NCBI GenBank assembly: GCA_026225295.1
Contig: JAMFSN010000135.1
Span: forward strand, 1 to 37,328
Length of the DNA: 37,328 nt
Origin: Frankia alni
GTDB taxonomy: Bacteria > Actinomycetota > Actinomycetes > Frankiales > Frankiaceae
Direction: 5' to 3'
Made by a program: the position numbers and the translations under genes. Numbering within the stretch: position 1 is the first letter of the stretch; every line of letters begins with the position of its first letter. Shown here one piece after another: positions 15,925 through 24,762 of this stretch. The notes below the pieces were generated by a model, which saw nothing but the letters and a program-made list of their open reading frames with translations, ran no database searches and was not told the DNA's origin.

Positions 15925-18900
15925 ATGACGACCCCGCACCTGACGGACCCGCCCGGCGGCCCTGGACCGGGGTGGTCCGGGGCGGGTGGCGGCGACCGGC
16001 CCACCGAGCCGCCGACCACCGAGCCGCCGACCACCGGGAATGCCGACCGGCCGGCGGCCGGTCCCGACGGCCCGGGCGGGGCCGCGGGATTCGCGCCGGG
16101 CGAGGGGGCCGGGGCCAACGGGCTCGACGGTCCCGGCAGCGGTCCGGGTGGTCCGGGCGGTCAGGGCGGTCAGGGTGGTCCGGGGGACGGGACCCGCGGG
16201 GGAAACGTCGATCCGGCCGGTCCGGACGGCTCCGAGGGTCGGGCGGGCCGGGACGGCTCCGACGGTCCGGGCGGCGGCTGGCCGGCGGGCGGGGTGCCGC
16301 CCGCGGTCCTGACCGAGGCCCTGTTCGCACGGGCCCCGGTCGGCTTCGCCCTGTACGACCGCGGCGGCCGGTACGTCCGCGTCAACGACGTGATGGCCCG
16401 GCTCAACGGGTACGCCGCCGGGGAACACGTCGGGCACAGCATGCCGGAACTGCTCGGCGACATCGGTCGGGAGATGGAGAACCTCGTCCGTCGGGTGGTC
16501 ACCACCGGCGAGCCCGTCCTCGACGTGGAGGTCAGTTTCGCCACCGGCGGGCCCGAGCGAACCCAGACCTGGGCCCTGTCCTGGTACCCGGCGCTCGATC
16601 CGCGACTCGGGCCGGTCGGGGTGGCCGCCGTGGCCACCGACGTCACCGCCCGCAAGGACGCCGAGGCGGAGCTGGCCCGGGGGGAGGCCCGGTACCGGTC
16701 GCTGGTTGACGCGGACCTGCTGGACGTCGTGCACGCCAACGCCGAGGGCGCTCTGGATGTCGACATGCCGCGCTGGCGCGGGTTGACCGGGCAGCGCCGC
16801 TCCGACATCGCCGGGCTCGGCTGGCTCGACGCCGTGCACGCCGAGGACCGCGAGGGCGTCAAGACGGCCTGGCGTTCGGCGACCGGTTCGGGCGGCCCGT
16901 TCGACGCCGAGTACCGGCTGGTCGGGCTGGACGGCGCGGAACGGGTCATCGCGACGCGGGCGCTGCCCGTCGCCGACCGCTCCGGCCCGGTGGAATGGGT
17001 CGGGACCAGCCGGGACGTTTCCGAGCTGCGGCAGACGGACGCCGCGGTCGAGGCCGCGTCGGCCCAGGCCCGGTCGGCCACCGACCGGGCCGAACGGCTG
17101 ACCGAGCTGGCCGGCGCCCTGTCGCGCGCCGTGACCGTCGACGAGGTGGTCGCGGTCGTTCTGGACGCGGGCGGGCGGGCCCTGGGCGCGGCCGGGCGCG
17201 GTATCGCGCTGGTCGACGACGGTCGCGACCGGCTCCGGTTCCGCGCGCTGCTCGGCTATCCGGAGAAGATCGCGGCCCGATGGATGGAGATCGGCCTGGG
17301 CGCCGTCAACCCGGCCGCCGAGGCGGTCCGCGGGGGCCGGGCGCTGTTCCTGTCCGGCCGGGAGGAACTGACCGGTCGCTGGCCGGTGCCGGAGCTGTCC
17401 GCGGCGGTCAACGCCGGGGCCGAGCACGCGTGGGCGGTGCTGCCGCTGGCCACCACCGACCTGCCGTTCGGCGTGGTGGCTTTCGGCTTCACCGACGTCC
17501 GGACCTTCCCGGCGGCGGACCGCCGGTACCTGTCCGCGCTGGCCGAGGTCTGCGCCCAGGCCTTGGAGCGGGCCACCCTGTTCGAGCGGGTCATCGCGGA
17601 AGCCGCGGCCGGGCGGCGGGCCGAGGAGGCGGCGCGGGTCGCCGAGGCGGCTGCCCGGGACGCCGGACGCCGGCTGGACCTGCTGTCCCGCGCGACGGCC
17701 GCGGTGACGACCGGCGCCGACCCCGAGCGGGCCCTGACGGCGTTGGCCGAGGTGGTCGTCGCCGAGTTCGCCGACACCTGCGCGATCTACCTGGTGGATC
17801 AGTCGCCGGGAGCCCAGTCACCGGAAGCGCAGTCGTCGGGAGTGCAGGCGCCGGAAGACCAGGCGCCGGAAGACCAGGCGCCGGAAGACCAGGCGCCGGA
17901 GGCCGCGCCCCCGGGTGGCGACGACGAGGGCGTCGCGGTTCTGCGGCGGCTGGCCGGAGCGGTCCGGCCCGGCGCGACCGCGTTCCCCCGGGCCGTCGTG
18001 GAGCGGTGGCCGGCGCCGAGCCCGGTCTTCCAGGCCGCCGCCCGCGACGTTGGTCGGGCGGCCCCGCTCGATGGCGCGACCTGGTTCCCGTCCGCCGAGG
18101 TCGAACGGTGGCTGGCGCGGGCCGGGGCGCAGTCGGTGGCCGCCGTACCGCTGCCCCGCGGGGGCCGCGCGGTCGGGGTGATGGTCGTGACCGCGGCCGG
18201 TGACCAACCCCCCTTCACCGATGCGGACCTGGTCTTTCTCGCCGAGCTGGCCGCGCGTGCGGCGGTCGCGGTCGGTCACGCTGAGCTGGAGCAGCGCGGT
18301 CAGGACACCGCCGTCGGCCTGCAGTGGGACCTGTTGCCGCACGAGCTGTCCGCCCCGGCCGGCGTCGAGGTTGCGGCGCGGTACGTGCCGGGCCGGGGGA
18401 CCGGTGGCGCGGCCGGGGAGGTCGGTGGCGACTGGTACGACGTGATCGATCTCGGCGCGGACCGGCTGGCCCTCGTCGTCGGGGATGTCAGCGGCCGGGG
18501 GGTCCGGGCCGCCGCGCTCATGGGTCAGCTTCGGGCCGCGACCCGGACGTGCGCCCGGCTCGGCCTCTCACCGGCCCAGGTCCTGGGCGCCCTGGACGCG
18601 CTCGTCGGGGAGAGCGGCGACGGGCAGCTCGCCACCTGCGCCTACGCCGTGCTCGAGCCGGAGTCCGGCTGGTTGACGCTGGCCGACGCCGGGCACCCGC
18701 CGCCGCTGGTGGTCGCGCCGGACGGGCTCGTCTCGCGGCTCTACATGCAGGTCGGCGCGCCGCTGGGACTCGGGAACGCCGATGTCCGGGAGTACCGGGC
18801 CCGGCTCACGGGCGGCTCGCTGCTCGCGTTCTTCACCGATGGCCTGGTGCGCGGCCGCGACACCGACGTCGACGCGGGCGTCTCGGACCTGGCCGCGGTG

Positions 18901-19557
18901 CTGGCCCGGGCCGACGGACCGCTGGCGGCGGCGGCTGACCAGGTGCTCGACTCGCTGGCCCGGGCGGACGGTCCCGACGACGATGTGGTTCTCCTGCTGG
19001 CCCGGCTGACCGGGCCGGACGACGCGGACGCCGGGCCGTGGGCCACCGAGGTCGCGGCCGGCGCCGCCGAGCTGCGGGCGGCCCGGGCGCACGCCCGCGG
19101 TGTGCTCGAGGAATGGGGCGTTGAACCGCGGGCCGTCGACGCGGCGGTGCTCGTGCTGTCCGAGTTCGTGGCGGCCGCCCTGGTCGGCGAAACCGTCCGG
19201 GCCGCGTCGTCCGGCGGTGCGTCAACGGGCGGTGCGTCAACGGGCGGGCGGTCGTTGGGTGCGGTCGCGGGGGTCGGGAGGACCGGCGTCGAGGTCCGGC
19301 TGCGGCGGGTCGCGGACCGGTTGCTGGTGGAGGTCGTCGATCCGGGTGGCCGGCTGCCCACCGGCCGGGCGCCGAGCGGGCCCGCGCTCGGGACCCGGCC
19401 GGGGGAGGCCGGCGAACCGCTCGGGTCGGGCGGGTCGGGCGGCGTGGTCGGGCCGACCGGGGCGGATCTGATCCGGCTGCTGACCCTCCGGTGGGGCGGT
19501 CGATCGGTGGGAACGGGCACCGTCGCCTGGGCCGAGATCCACACCGCGCGTCCCTGA
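15925..19557 (+). CDS. PAS/GAF sensor PP2C (SpoIIE/RsbU-type) phosphatase with HATPase-like tail
   Basis: A 1210-residue cytoplasmic sensor. It has a Gly/Pro-rich N-terminus (1-125), PAS 1 (about 128-245), PAS 2 (about 255-375), GAF 1 (about 390-552), GAF 2 (about 585-788) carrying an inserted QxPEx repeat, a PP2C/SpoIIE phosphatase (about 795-1028) and a HATPase_c-like domain (about 1040-1210). The phosphatase motifs are intact: GGDWYDVIDL, VGDVSGRGVRAAALM, DAGHPPPL, FFTDGLV and DDDVVLLLARL. Such enzymes dephosphorylate anti-sigma-factor antagonists. The HATPase N-box, normally E-L-V-T-N-A, reads EFVAAA, so the Asn that binds Mg-ATP is missing and kinase activity is unlikely. No signal peptide or membrane segment is seen. 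An upstream ATG at 15877 is also possible; neither has a good ribosome site. Confidence 0.9.
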   Translation: MTTPHLTDPPGGPGPGWSGAGGGDRPTEPPTTEPPTTGNADRPAAGPDGPGGAAGFAPGEGAGANGLDGPGSGPGGPGGQGGQGGPGDGTRGGNVDPAGPDGSEGRAGRDGSDGPGGGWPAGGVPPAVLTEALFARAPVGFALYDRGGRYVRVNDVMARLNGYAAGEHVGHSMPELLGDIGREMENLVRRVVTTGEPVLDVEVSFATGGPERTQTWALSWYPALDPRLGPVGVAAVATDVTARKDAEAELARGEARYRSLVDADLLDVVHANAEGALDVDMPRWRGLTGQRRSDIAGLGWLDAVHAEDREGVKTAWRSATGSGGPFDAEYRLVGLDGAERVIATRALPVADRSGPVEWVGTSRDVSELRQTDAAVEAASAQARSATDRAERLTELAGALSRAVTVDEVVAVVLDAGGRALGAAGRGIALVDDGRDRLRFRALLGYPEKIAARWMEIGLGAVNPAAEAVRGGRALFLSGREELTGRWPVPELSAAVNAGAEHAWAVLPLATTDLPFGVVAFGFTDVRTFPAADRRYLSALAEVCAQALERATLFERVIAEAAAGRRAEEAARVAEAAARDAGRRLDLLSRATAAVTTGADPERALTALAEVVVAEFADTCAIYLVDQSPGAQSPEAQSSGVQAPEDQAPEDQAPEDQAPEAAPPGGDDEGVAVLRRLAGAVRPGATAFPRAVVERWPAPSPVFQAAARDVGRAAPLDGATWFPSAEVERWLARAGAQSVAAVPLPRGGRAVGVMVVTAAGDQPPFTDADLVFLAELAARAAVAVGHAELEQRGQDTAVGLQWDLLPHELSAPAGVEVAARYVPGRGTGGAAGEVGGDWYDVIDLGADRLALVVGDVSGRGVRAAALMGQLRAATRTCARLGLSPAQVLGALDALVGESGDGQLATCAYAVLEPESGWLTLADAGHPPPLVVAPDGLVSRLYMQVGAPLGLGNADVREYRARLTGGSLLAFFTDGLVRGRDTDVDAGVSDLAAVLARADGPLAAAADQVLDSLARADGPDDDVVLLLARLTGPDDADAGPWATEVAAGAAELRAARAHARGVLEEWGVEPRAVDAAVLVLSEFVAAALVGETVRAASSGGASTGGASTGGRSLGAVAGVGRTGVEVRLRRVADRLLVEVVDPGGRLPTGRAPSGPALGTRPGEAGEPLGSGGSGGVVGPTGADLIRLLTLRWGGRSVGTGTVAWAEIHTARP
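17800..17904 (+). repeat. Seven 15-base units coding QxPEx in the phosphatase gene
   Basis: Seven head-to-tail units, the central ones being CAGGCGCCGGAAGAC. Each codes five residues (QAPED, QSPEA and similar). It is inserted in GAF 2 between a beta strand ending IYLVD and the next segment, probably as a flexible loop. Confidence 0.9.
19213..19242 (+). repeat. 15-base tandem repeat in the HATPase-like domain
   Basis: Two perfect copies of GGCGGTGCGTCAACG, coding GGAST twice, just after the altered N-box. Confidence 0.85.
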
Positions 19558-19693
19558 GCGGCGGCCGCCGCTGCCCGCTGCCGGCCTCGACTGGCTGGGT
19601 CAGCGCGCCGTCCCTGGACCGCTGATCCGGACGCTCCTCGCTGGATGCCCGACCCCGGTCGGGCCTCGGCGCAGAACCGTCGGATGTCGACGG

Positions 19694-19699
19694 TAGCGT
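19694..19699 (+). promoter_or_regulatory. -10 box (TAGCGT) of the YcaQ-like gene
   Basis: TAGCGT ends 7 nt before the ATG at 19707. No ribosome site is seen, consistent with leaderless transcription. Confidence 0.5.
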
Positions 19700-19706
19700 C
19701 GGTTCG

Positions 19707-20915
19707 ATGGATCGGTTGTCGGCCGCGCAGGCGCGTCGTATTGCCCTGGCGGCGCAGGGTTTCGGCCGGCCGCGGCCCGCTGGCCGGCTCGACCGCCGGC
19801 ACCTGCGCTGGCTGTTCGAGCGGGTCGGGGTCGTTCAGATCGACAGTGTCAACGCACTCGTCCGCTCGCACTACCTGCCGGGCTGGGCCCGGCTGGGGGC
19901 CTACCCGCGGGCCGCGCTCGACGACGCCGTGTACGGCCGCGGGGATCTGTTCGAGTACTGGGCCCACGAGGCGAGCCTGGTTCCGGTGTCGCTCCAGCCG
20001 CTGCTGCGCTGGCGGGCCGAGCGCGCCCGGACCGGCCAGGGCGTGTGGAGCGGTCTGGCCAGTTTCGGGCGGGACCGACCGGAGTACGTCCGGGAGATCC
20101 TCGCCCGGGTCGCGGGCGAGGGGCCGGTCGCGGCCTCAGAGCTGGCCGAACCCGGTCCGCGCGGCCCGAGCGCCTGGTGGGGCTGGGGGGACACCAAGAA
20201 GGCCCTGGAATGGCTGTTCTGGAGTGGGCAGATCAGCGTGGCCAGCCGCCGCGGCTCGTTCGAGCGGCTCTACGACCTGCCCGAACGGGTGCTGCCGCCC
20301 GAGATCCAGGCCCTCCCGACGCCGCCCGAGGCCGCGGCCCAGCGGGGGCTGTTGCGGGTCGCGGCCGGCTGCCACGGCGTGGCCACCGCCCGCGACCTGG
20401 GCGACTACTTCCGGATCGGCGCCGCGGACACCAGGGCCCGGGTGGCGGAGCTGGTCGAGGAGGGGGATCTGCTCCCGGTCACGGTCGAGGGCTGGGCCGG
20501 CCCGGCGTACGTCCCGCCGGGGCTCGTGGTGCCGCGGCGGATCACCGCGCGGACCCTCCTTTCCCCGTTCGATTCCCTGGTCTGGGAGCGTTCCCGGACC
20601 AGCCGGCTGTTCGGGTTCGATCTCCGGCTCGAGATCTACACCCCGGCCCCGAAGCGCCGGTACGGCTACTACGTGCTGCCCTTCCTGCTGGGTGATCGCC
20701 TGGTGGCCCGGGTCGACCTCAAATCCGACCGGGCCTCGGGGACCCTGGTGGTCGTCTCGGCGTGGGCGCAGGAGCACCACGATCCCGGTCCGACGATCGA
20801 GGCCCTGCGGGAGGAGACGGCCGCGCTGGCGGGCTGGTTGGGCCTCGAGCGGGTCGTCCTGGCCGGCGGGGGAGACCTCGATCTCGGGCCCGGCCCGATC
20901 ACAGCGGTCGGCTGA
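19707..20915 (+). CDS. YcaQ/AlkX-type winged-helix DNA glycosylase
   Basis: A 402-residue HTH_42 family protein with tandem winged helices. Family members remove alkylated bases and unhook interstrand crosslinks. The catalytic motif of the YcaQ branch is Q-x-D (Gln43 and Asp45 in Escherichia coli YcaQ); here Gln44-Ile45-Asp46 stand in the same place (VVQIDSVNA). The AlkZ branch, which protects antibiotic producers, has Q-x-Q instead, so this belongs with the housekeeping branch. Other family segments are the RSHYLPGWARLG helix, LFEYWAHEASLVP, WWGWGDTKKALEWLFWSG and LSPFDSLVWERSRTSRLFGF. The start ATG 19707 is supported by the -10 box at 19694-19699. The gene is unlinked by overlap to its neighbours. 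Confidence 0.88.
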   Translation: MDRLSAAQARRIALAAQGFGRPRPAGRLDRRHLRWLFERVGVVQIDSVNALVRSHYLPGWARLGAYPRAALDDAVYGRGDLFEYWAHEASLVPVSLQPLLRWRAERARTGQGVWSGLASFGRDRPEYVREILARVAGEGPVAASELAEPGPRGPSAWWGWGDTKKALEWLFWSGQISVASRRGSFERLYDLPERVLPPEIQALPTPPEAAAQRGLLRVAAGCHGVATARDLGDYFRIGAADTRARVAELVEEGDLLPVTVEGWAGPAYVPPGLVVPRRITARTLLSPFDSLVWERSRTSRLFGFDLRLEIYTPAPKRRYGYYVLPFLLGDRLVARVDLKSDRASGTLVVVSAWAQEHHDPGPTIEALREETAALAGWLGLERVVLAGGGDLDLGPGPITAVG

Positions 20916-20956
20916 GCGCAGCGCCGACCGGCGGTCCCGGCCCGGGAGGCCGGGCG

Positions 20957-20982
20957 ATATCCACAGGCCGCACTTTTCCACA
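20957..20982 (+). promoter_or_regulatory. Two DnaA-box-like nonamers before the type VII cassette
   Basis: ATATCCACA (20957-20965) and TTTTCCACA (20974-20982) lie 17 bases apart in the 118-base gap. Both resemble the DnaA box core WTNTCCACA. They may be chance matches. AAATGT (21022-21027), 6 nt before the ATG at 21034, is a weak -10 candidate for the cassette. Confidence 0.3.
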
Positions 20983-21033
20983 GGCTGACGTAATTGCGTC
21001 GAACGATTCCGGCCGGGCTGCAAATGTCGTCCC

Positions 21034-21555
21034 ATGACGACAACCAGCGCGGCAATCACAATTCCCTTCTCCCCCTTCACGGTCCCCACCGTGCCCGGCC
21101 CGGGGGGCCGGGCAATTATCCCGAGCCATTTCCCTCGGCCGGCACCGGATGGCGATCTCGTCGTCGACACCGCCGAACTGCGGGCCATCGCGGCCGGTCT
21201 TCGTTTCCTGACCGCCGAATTCAGTCGCGTCGCGGCGGTCACCGGCGCCGGCGCCGCGACCGTCGGGCATCCCGCCCTGGGTGGGGCGCTGCACGCCTTC
21301 GCGGCCAACTGGCGTCATCACCGGGCCCGGATCATCGCCGCCACCGGTGATCTGGCCACCGCGGCGTCCCGGGCCGCGCTGACGTACGAGCAGGTCGACG
21401 CCGACCTGGCCACCAGGCTGCGGCCCGCCGGCCGCCGATCGTCCGGTTCGGGGCCACCTCGCCCTCGGGTGCCTGACCAGCGGCGGACCGCCGCTGTGGC
21501 ACCCACCCGGCGAACCGGCCCGGCGGCCCTCGGCCCGACCGGACGGCGTCGATGA
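21034..21555 (+). CDS. EspC-like type VII secretion substrate
   Basis: A 173-residue protein. After a 40-residue Pro-rich N-terminus, residues about 41-130 form two Ala-rich helices with a turn. They resemble the EspC/DUF2580 (ESX secretion-associated) family, as seen in DLVVDTAELRAIAAGLRFLT and GALHAFAANWRHHRARI. The second helix ends in Tyr118-Glu-Gln-Val-Asp122, matching the type VII export signal YxxxD/E. The C-terminus (130-173) is Arg/Pro-rich and probably disordered. The stop overlaps the next ATG by four bases (ATGA), so translation is coupled. No ESX machinery gene lies in the window; the secretion system would have to be elsewhere. Family assignment is by pattern only. Confidence 0.65.
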   Translation: MTTTSAAITIPFSPFTVPTVPGPGGRAIIPSHFPRPAPDGDLVVDTAELRAIAAGLRFLTAEFSRVAAVTGAGAATVGHPALGGALHAFAANWRHHRARIIAATGDLATAASRAALTYEQVDADLATRLRPAGRRSSGSGPPRPRVPDQRRTAAVAPTRRTGPAALGPTGRRR

Positions 21556-22883
21556 GCCGGCCGCGCGACTGGTCCGCGCTCGGCGCGCCGAGCGACCCGG
21601 TACCAGGGGATCCGGATGCCATCCAGGCCCTGGCCGGCGAACTGCGGCGGACCGCCCGGGCGATCACCCAGACCGCCGACCTCCTGCGCCGTGGCGCGCT
21701 GGCCTCTGGTTGGCGGGCCCGGGCGGCGGTCGAGTTCCGGGGCCGGGCCGTCGTCGTGGCCGGCCGGATCGAGCGGGCCGTCGATCGTTACGAGGCGGCG
21801 GCCGCGGCGCTGGCCGGGTACGCGCCGGTCCTGCGGGAGTGCCAGCGGCGGGCCGATCGGGCGTTGGCGACCGCCCGGGCCGGTGACCTCGGCGGCGCGC
21901 GCCGTGGTTTGGCGGCGGCTGTCGCCGACCGGGACGAGGCCGCGCGCCGGGCGGCGGGGCGGATCGGGTCGGTGGTTGCCCACGACGGCGTCCACGACAC
22001 GTGGAAGGACCGGGTCTGCGCGATCGTCGCCCGGCTCGCGACCGCGGCCGGCGACCTCGCCTTTGCGGCCGGGACCGCCGCATTGTTTCTGTCCTGGATT
22101 CCCGTCGTGGGTCCCGTTCTGGCGGCTGGTTTATCTGCCGTTTCCACCTGGGCGGGAATGGTCGCGCTTGCGGGGCATCTTTTTCTGTTGCTCGAAGGGG
22201 AAGGTGACATGAGTACCGTCGCAATGGACGTTGTCGGTATTGCCACGGCCGGGGTCGCGCGTTCCTATGCGCGGCTGAGTGCCGAATCGGCATTGTCGGC
22301 CCGGGCGCTGGCCAGGTCGACCGAGGCGGCCCGGCTCCGCGCCGCGGACCCGGGTGTCGATCGGTGGACGGTGTACCGGGCCGTCAACCGGGCGACGGGC
22401 GGTCCGGCCGGGCCCGCGACGGTCGGGCGGCCGGGGGCGAGCCGCCGACCGGGGCCGGGCCGGGGTCCCGCTTCGGTGCTGGACCCGGGCCCGGCGCTCC
22501 GGATAGCGGTGACCGGTTACCGCGCTGACGTCGGGCGGGCGGTCCGGACGGTGGCCGGGGTAGCCCGACCGGGCCGGGCCGGCGGTGCCCGGCCCGCCCG
22601 GCTGCTGGCCAACCGCCAGCTCCTCGCCGCGGCCCGGATCACGCCGTTGGCGTCGGCGTTGGCGGTGGCCGGGGAACGCGAGCTGGCCGCCGATCTGGTG
22701 ACGGCCGCCCAGGTCCGTCCCGATCTCGCTTCGGTACCGGGGGTCGCCGCGTACCTGGCCCACTCCCGGATGCGCGGCGCGATCGCGCTGGCCGGGTGGG
22801 TCGGGGGCGCCGTCCTGACTGGCCAGGACGCCGCGAAGCGGCTGGCGGTGGCCGTCCCGGCCGGGCCGGGACGGGTCCGGTGA
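21552..22883 (+). CDS. Putative type VII secreted protein, WXG-like N-terminus with hydrophobic middle
   Basis: A 443-residue protein of unknown activity. Residues about 20-135 are predicted helices with an SGW turn (Trp54, ASGWRARAAVEFRG), as in WXG100/LXG-type N-termini. Residues about 165-217 are hydrophobic (LAFAAGTAALFLSWIPVVGP, then WAGMVALAGHLFLLLEG) and followed by STVAMDVVGIATAGVARSY. This layout is common to actinobacterial type VII polymorphic-toxin proteins, in which a toxin domain follows. Here the C-terminal part (about 250-443) is Ala/Arg/Pro-rich and helical with no catalytic motif I recognise. It overlaps its upstream neighbour (ATGA) and its downstream one (GTGA). It could be a secreted effector, a pore-forming protein or a structural partner. 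Confidence 0.6.
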   Translation: MSRPRDWSALGAPSDPVPGDPDAIQALAGELRRTARAITQTADLLRRGALASGWRARAAVEFRGRAVVVAGRIERAVDRYEAAAAALAGYAPVLRECQRRADRALATARAGDLGGARRGLAAAVADRDEAARRAAGRIGSVVAHDGVHDTWKDRVCAIVARLATAAGDLAFAAGTAALFLSWIPVVGPVLAAGLSAVSTWAGMVALAGHLFLLLEGEGDMSTVAMDVVGIATAGVARSYARLSAESALSARALARSTEAARLRAADPGVDRWTVYRAVNRATGGPAGPATVGRPGASRRPGPGRGPASVLDPGPALRIAVTGYRADVGRAVRTVAGVARPGRAGGARPARLLANRQLLAAARITPLASALAVAGERELAADLVTAAQVRPDLASVPGVAAYLAHSRMRGAIALAGWVGGAVLTGQDAAKRLAVAVPAGPGRVR

Positions 22884-23725
22884 TCCCGCCCCCGGCGGAG
22901 GCCACGGTGATCTTCGCCGTGCAGACACCGCCCGGCTGGTTCACCATTCCGCTGGGCGACCCGGACGGCCGGCGCCGGGCGGTAGCCGCGCTGGTGCGCA
23001 ACCGGATGGCCTGGCGGGACGATCAACCCCTGCTCCGTGAGCGGGTCGAGGCAGCTGTCCACGACGCCGTGGGGCGCGCGGACGCCCGGGACGCGACCCA
23101 CCTGTGCGTGTGGACTGCCAACCTGGGCGGTGCGCCGATCGCCGCGTCGCTGGTGATCTCGGTCGCGACCGGGCTGGACATCGTCGGTACTCCGCTGGGA
23201 GTCGCCCTGATTCTCGCCGACCGGCTGGCGCCGACCGGTGCGGGTGCGCAGATCGTTGAGTTGGCCGCCGGTCCAGCGGTCCGCCGACGGCTCACCCTGG
23301 GCGGGCGGGCAGGTCCCGCCGGTCGGCGGGCCGCCGGCTCTGCTCCGGACCGCGGGTGCGGCGGCTCCGGTCAAACGACCTTCGCGGGGGTCACGCCGGT
23401 AGGGGCGAACCGCGGGGCGGCGATCCTGCGCCCGGGAGGGCCCCGGGCGGTCGAGCCGGTAGCCGATCCGTTCGCCCCCGATCCGTTGATGGACCCCGAT
23501 CAGTTCGGCTACGCCGATCCGTTCATCGACTCCGACCTGTTCGCGGCCCCGGGCCCGGAACCGATCCTCGGAATGACAACGCTGCAGTACCTCGTCCCGG
23601 TCCCGAACCCGGCGGCGCGGGCCCTGGTGGCCTTGAGCTTCGCCACCCCCGTGGCGTGGCTGGCCGAACCACTCGTCGAGCTCTTCGACGCGATCGCGTC
23701 GAGCCTGCGATGGGAACCCCGGTGA
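22880..23725 (+). CDS. Uncharacterised third gene of the type VII cassette
   Basis: A 281-residue protein with no function known to me. It starts at GTG 22880, overlapping the stop of the previous gene (GTGA). The N-terminal part (about 5-130) has PPGWFTIPLGDPDGRRRAVA, an Arg/Glu-rich helix (LLRERVEAAVHDAVGRADAR) and a hydrophobic stretch (GAPIAASLVISVATGLDIVG). A Gly/Arg-rich low-complexity middle follows, then an acidic D-P repeat (about 195-220, ADPFAPDPLMDPDQFGYADP). The C-terminal domain reads TTLQYLVPVPNPAARALVAL and FATPVAWLAEPLVELFDAIA. Similar N- and C-terminal halves accompany WXG-type genes in actinomycetes as far as I recall. A chaperone, immunity or regulatory role is conceivable, but none is shown. 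Confidence 0.55.
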   Translation: MIPPPAEATVIFAVQTPPGWFTIPLGDPDGRRRAVAALVRNRMAWRDDQPLLRERVEAAVHDAVGRADARDATHLCVWTANLGGAPIAASLVISVATGLDIVGTPLGVALILADRLAPTGAGAQIVELAAGPAVRRRLTLGGRAGPAGRRAAGSAPDRGCGGSGQTTFAGVTPVGANRGAAILRPGGPRAVEPVADPFAPDPLMDPDQFGYADPFIDSDLFAAPGPEPILGMTTLQYLVPVPNPAARALVALSFATPVAWLAEPLVELFDAIASSLRWEPR

Positions 23726-23822
23726 CCTCCCCGTTCGTGCCGACCCGACCACCGCTCCGACAACCTCGGCGGGGTGACGCGCCCGGCGGGACCGCCCAGC
23801 CGGGCGGCCCGCGGCACTCGCG

Positions 23823-23828
23823 TAACGT
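23823..23828 (+). promoter_or_regulatory. -10 box (TAACGT) of the ABC ATPase gene
   Basis: TAACGT ends 7 nt before GTG 23836. It overlaps the alternative start GTG 23827, which argues for 23836 as the leaderless start. Confidence 0.5.
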
Positions 23829-23835
23829 GAGCCGC

Positions 23836-24657
23836 GTGTCGGACGCGGTGCTGCGGATGGATGACATGACCGTCGTGCGCGAGGGCGCCACCTTGGTGTC
23901 CGGCATCAACTGGACCATCGCCGAGGGTGATCGGTGGGTCGTCCTGGGGCCCAACGGCGCCGGCAAGACGACGTTGCTGTCGGTGGCCGCCAGCCGGCAG
24001 TTTCCGACCAGCGGCCGGGTCGAGATCCTGGGCGGCCTGCTCGGGCGGACCAACATCTTCGACCTCCGGGCCCGTATCGGGTTGTCCAGCGCGACGTTGG
24101 CCGACGCGCTGCCGGCCGACGAGACGGTGCTCGATGTCGTTCGCACGGCGGCCTGGTCGGTCATCGGGCGTGGTCATGAGTCGTACGACGCTTTCGACAC
24201 CGACCGGGCGATCGACCTGCTCGCGCAACTGGGCTGCGCGAGCCTCGCCGGACGCCGCTTCGGCACGTTGTCGGAAGGGGAGCGCAAGCGGGTCCAGATC
24301 GCGCGGTCCCTGATGACCGACCCCGAGCTGCTCCTGCTCGACGAGCCGGCGGCCGGGCTCGATCTCGGCGCCCGGGAAGCACTCCTCCGGCGCCTGGGGC
24401 GGCTGGCGGTCGACCCGGCCGGACCGGTCCTGGTCATGGTCAGTCACCACGTGGAGGAAATTCCACTCGGGGTGACCCATGCGCTCCTCCTGCGCGGCGG
24501 CCGGATCGTCGCCGCCGGTCCCGTCGCGACGACGCTCACGGCGCCCGTCCTGTCGGCGTGCTTCGGTATCCCGCTGGAGGTCGGCGTCGTCCACGGGCGG
24601 TACTCGGCCCGCCTCGCGTTTCCGCCGACCGTCATGCGAGCCGCTCAGCCCGCCTGA
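23836..24657 (+). CDS. ABC transporter-type ATP-binding protein
   Basis: A 273-residue stand-alone ABC ATPase. It has Walker A GPNGAGKTT (about residues 38-46), a Q-loop region near SSATLADAL, the signature LSEGERKRVQIARSL (about 149-163), Walker B ELLLLDEPAAGLDLG and the switch histidine in VSHHVEEIP. All catalytic motifs are intact. The WVVLGPNGAGKTTLL...NIFDLRARIG pattern resembles the actinobacterial YlmA/ModF-like group, which often lacks a dedicated permease; no membrane partner lies beside it here. Start choice: GTG 23836 by the -10 box; GTG 23827 would add three residues. The cargo is unknown. Confidence 0.9.
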   Translation: MSDAVLRMDDMTVVREGATLVSGINWTIAEGDRWVVLGPNGAGKTTLLSVAASRQFPTSGRVEILGGLLGRTNIFDLRARIGLSSATLADALPADETVLDVVRTAAWSVIGRGHESYDAFDTDRAIDLLAQLGCASLAGRRFGTLSEGERKRVQIARSLMTDPELLLLDEPAAGLDLGAREALLRRLGRLAVDPAGPVLVMVSHHVEEIPLGVTHALLLRGGRIVAAGPVATTLTAPVLSACFGIPLEVGVVHGRYSARLAFPPTVMRAAQPA

Positions 24658-24762
24658 GCCGGTCGGACCCCGAGTGGCTCCTCACAGGCCTCGGGAATCG
24701 GCCGGGGTGGCTTCAGCGGCTTCTGAGGGCCCGCTGAGGCGCGGCGGGACGCCGGCGCGGTG

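Noticed and set aside
13200-16118. A 972-codon open frame on the minus strand
   Set aside because: It is antisense to the PatA-like gene, shows no domain, and has shadow-frame composition.
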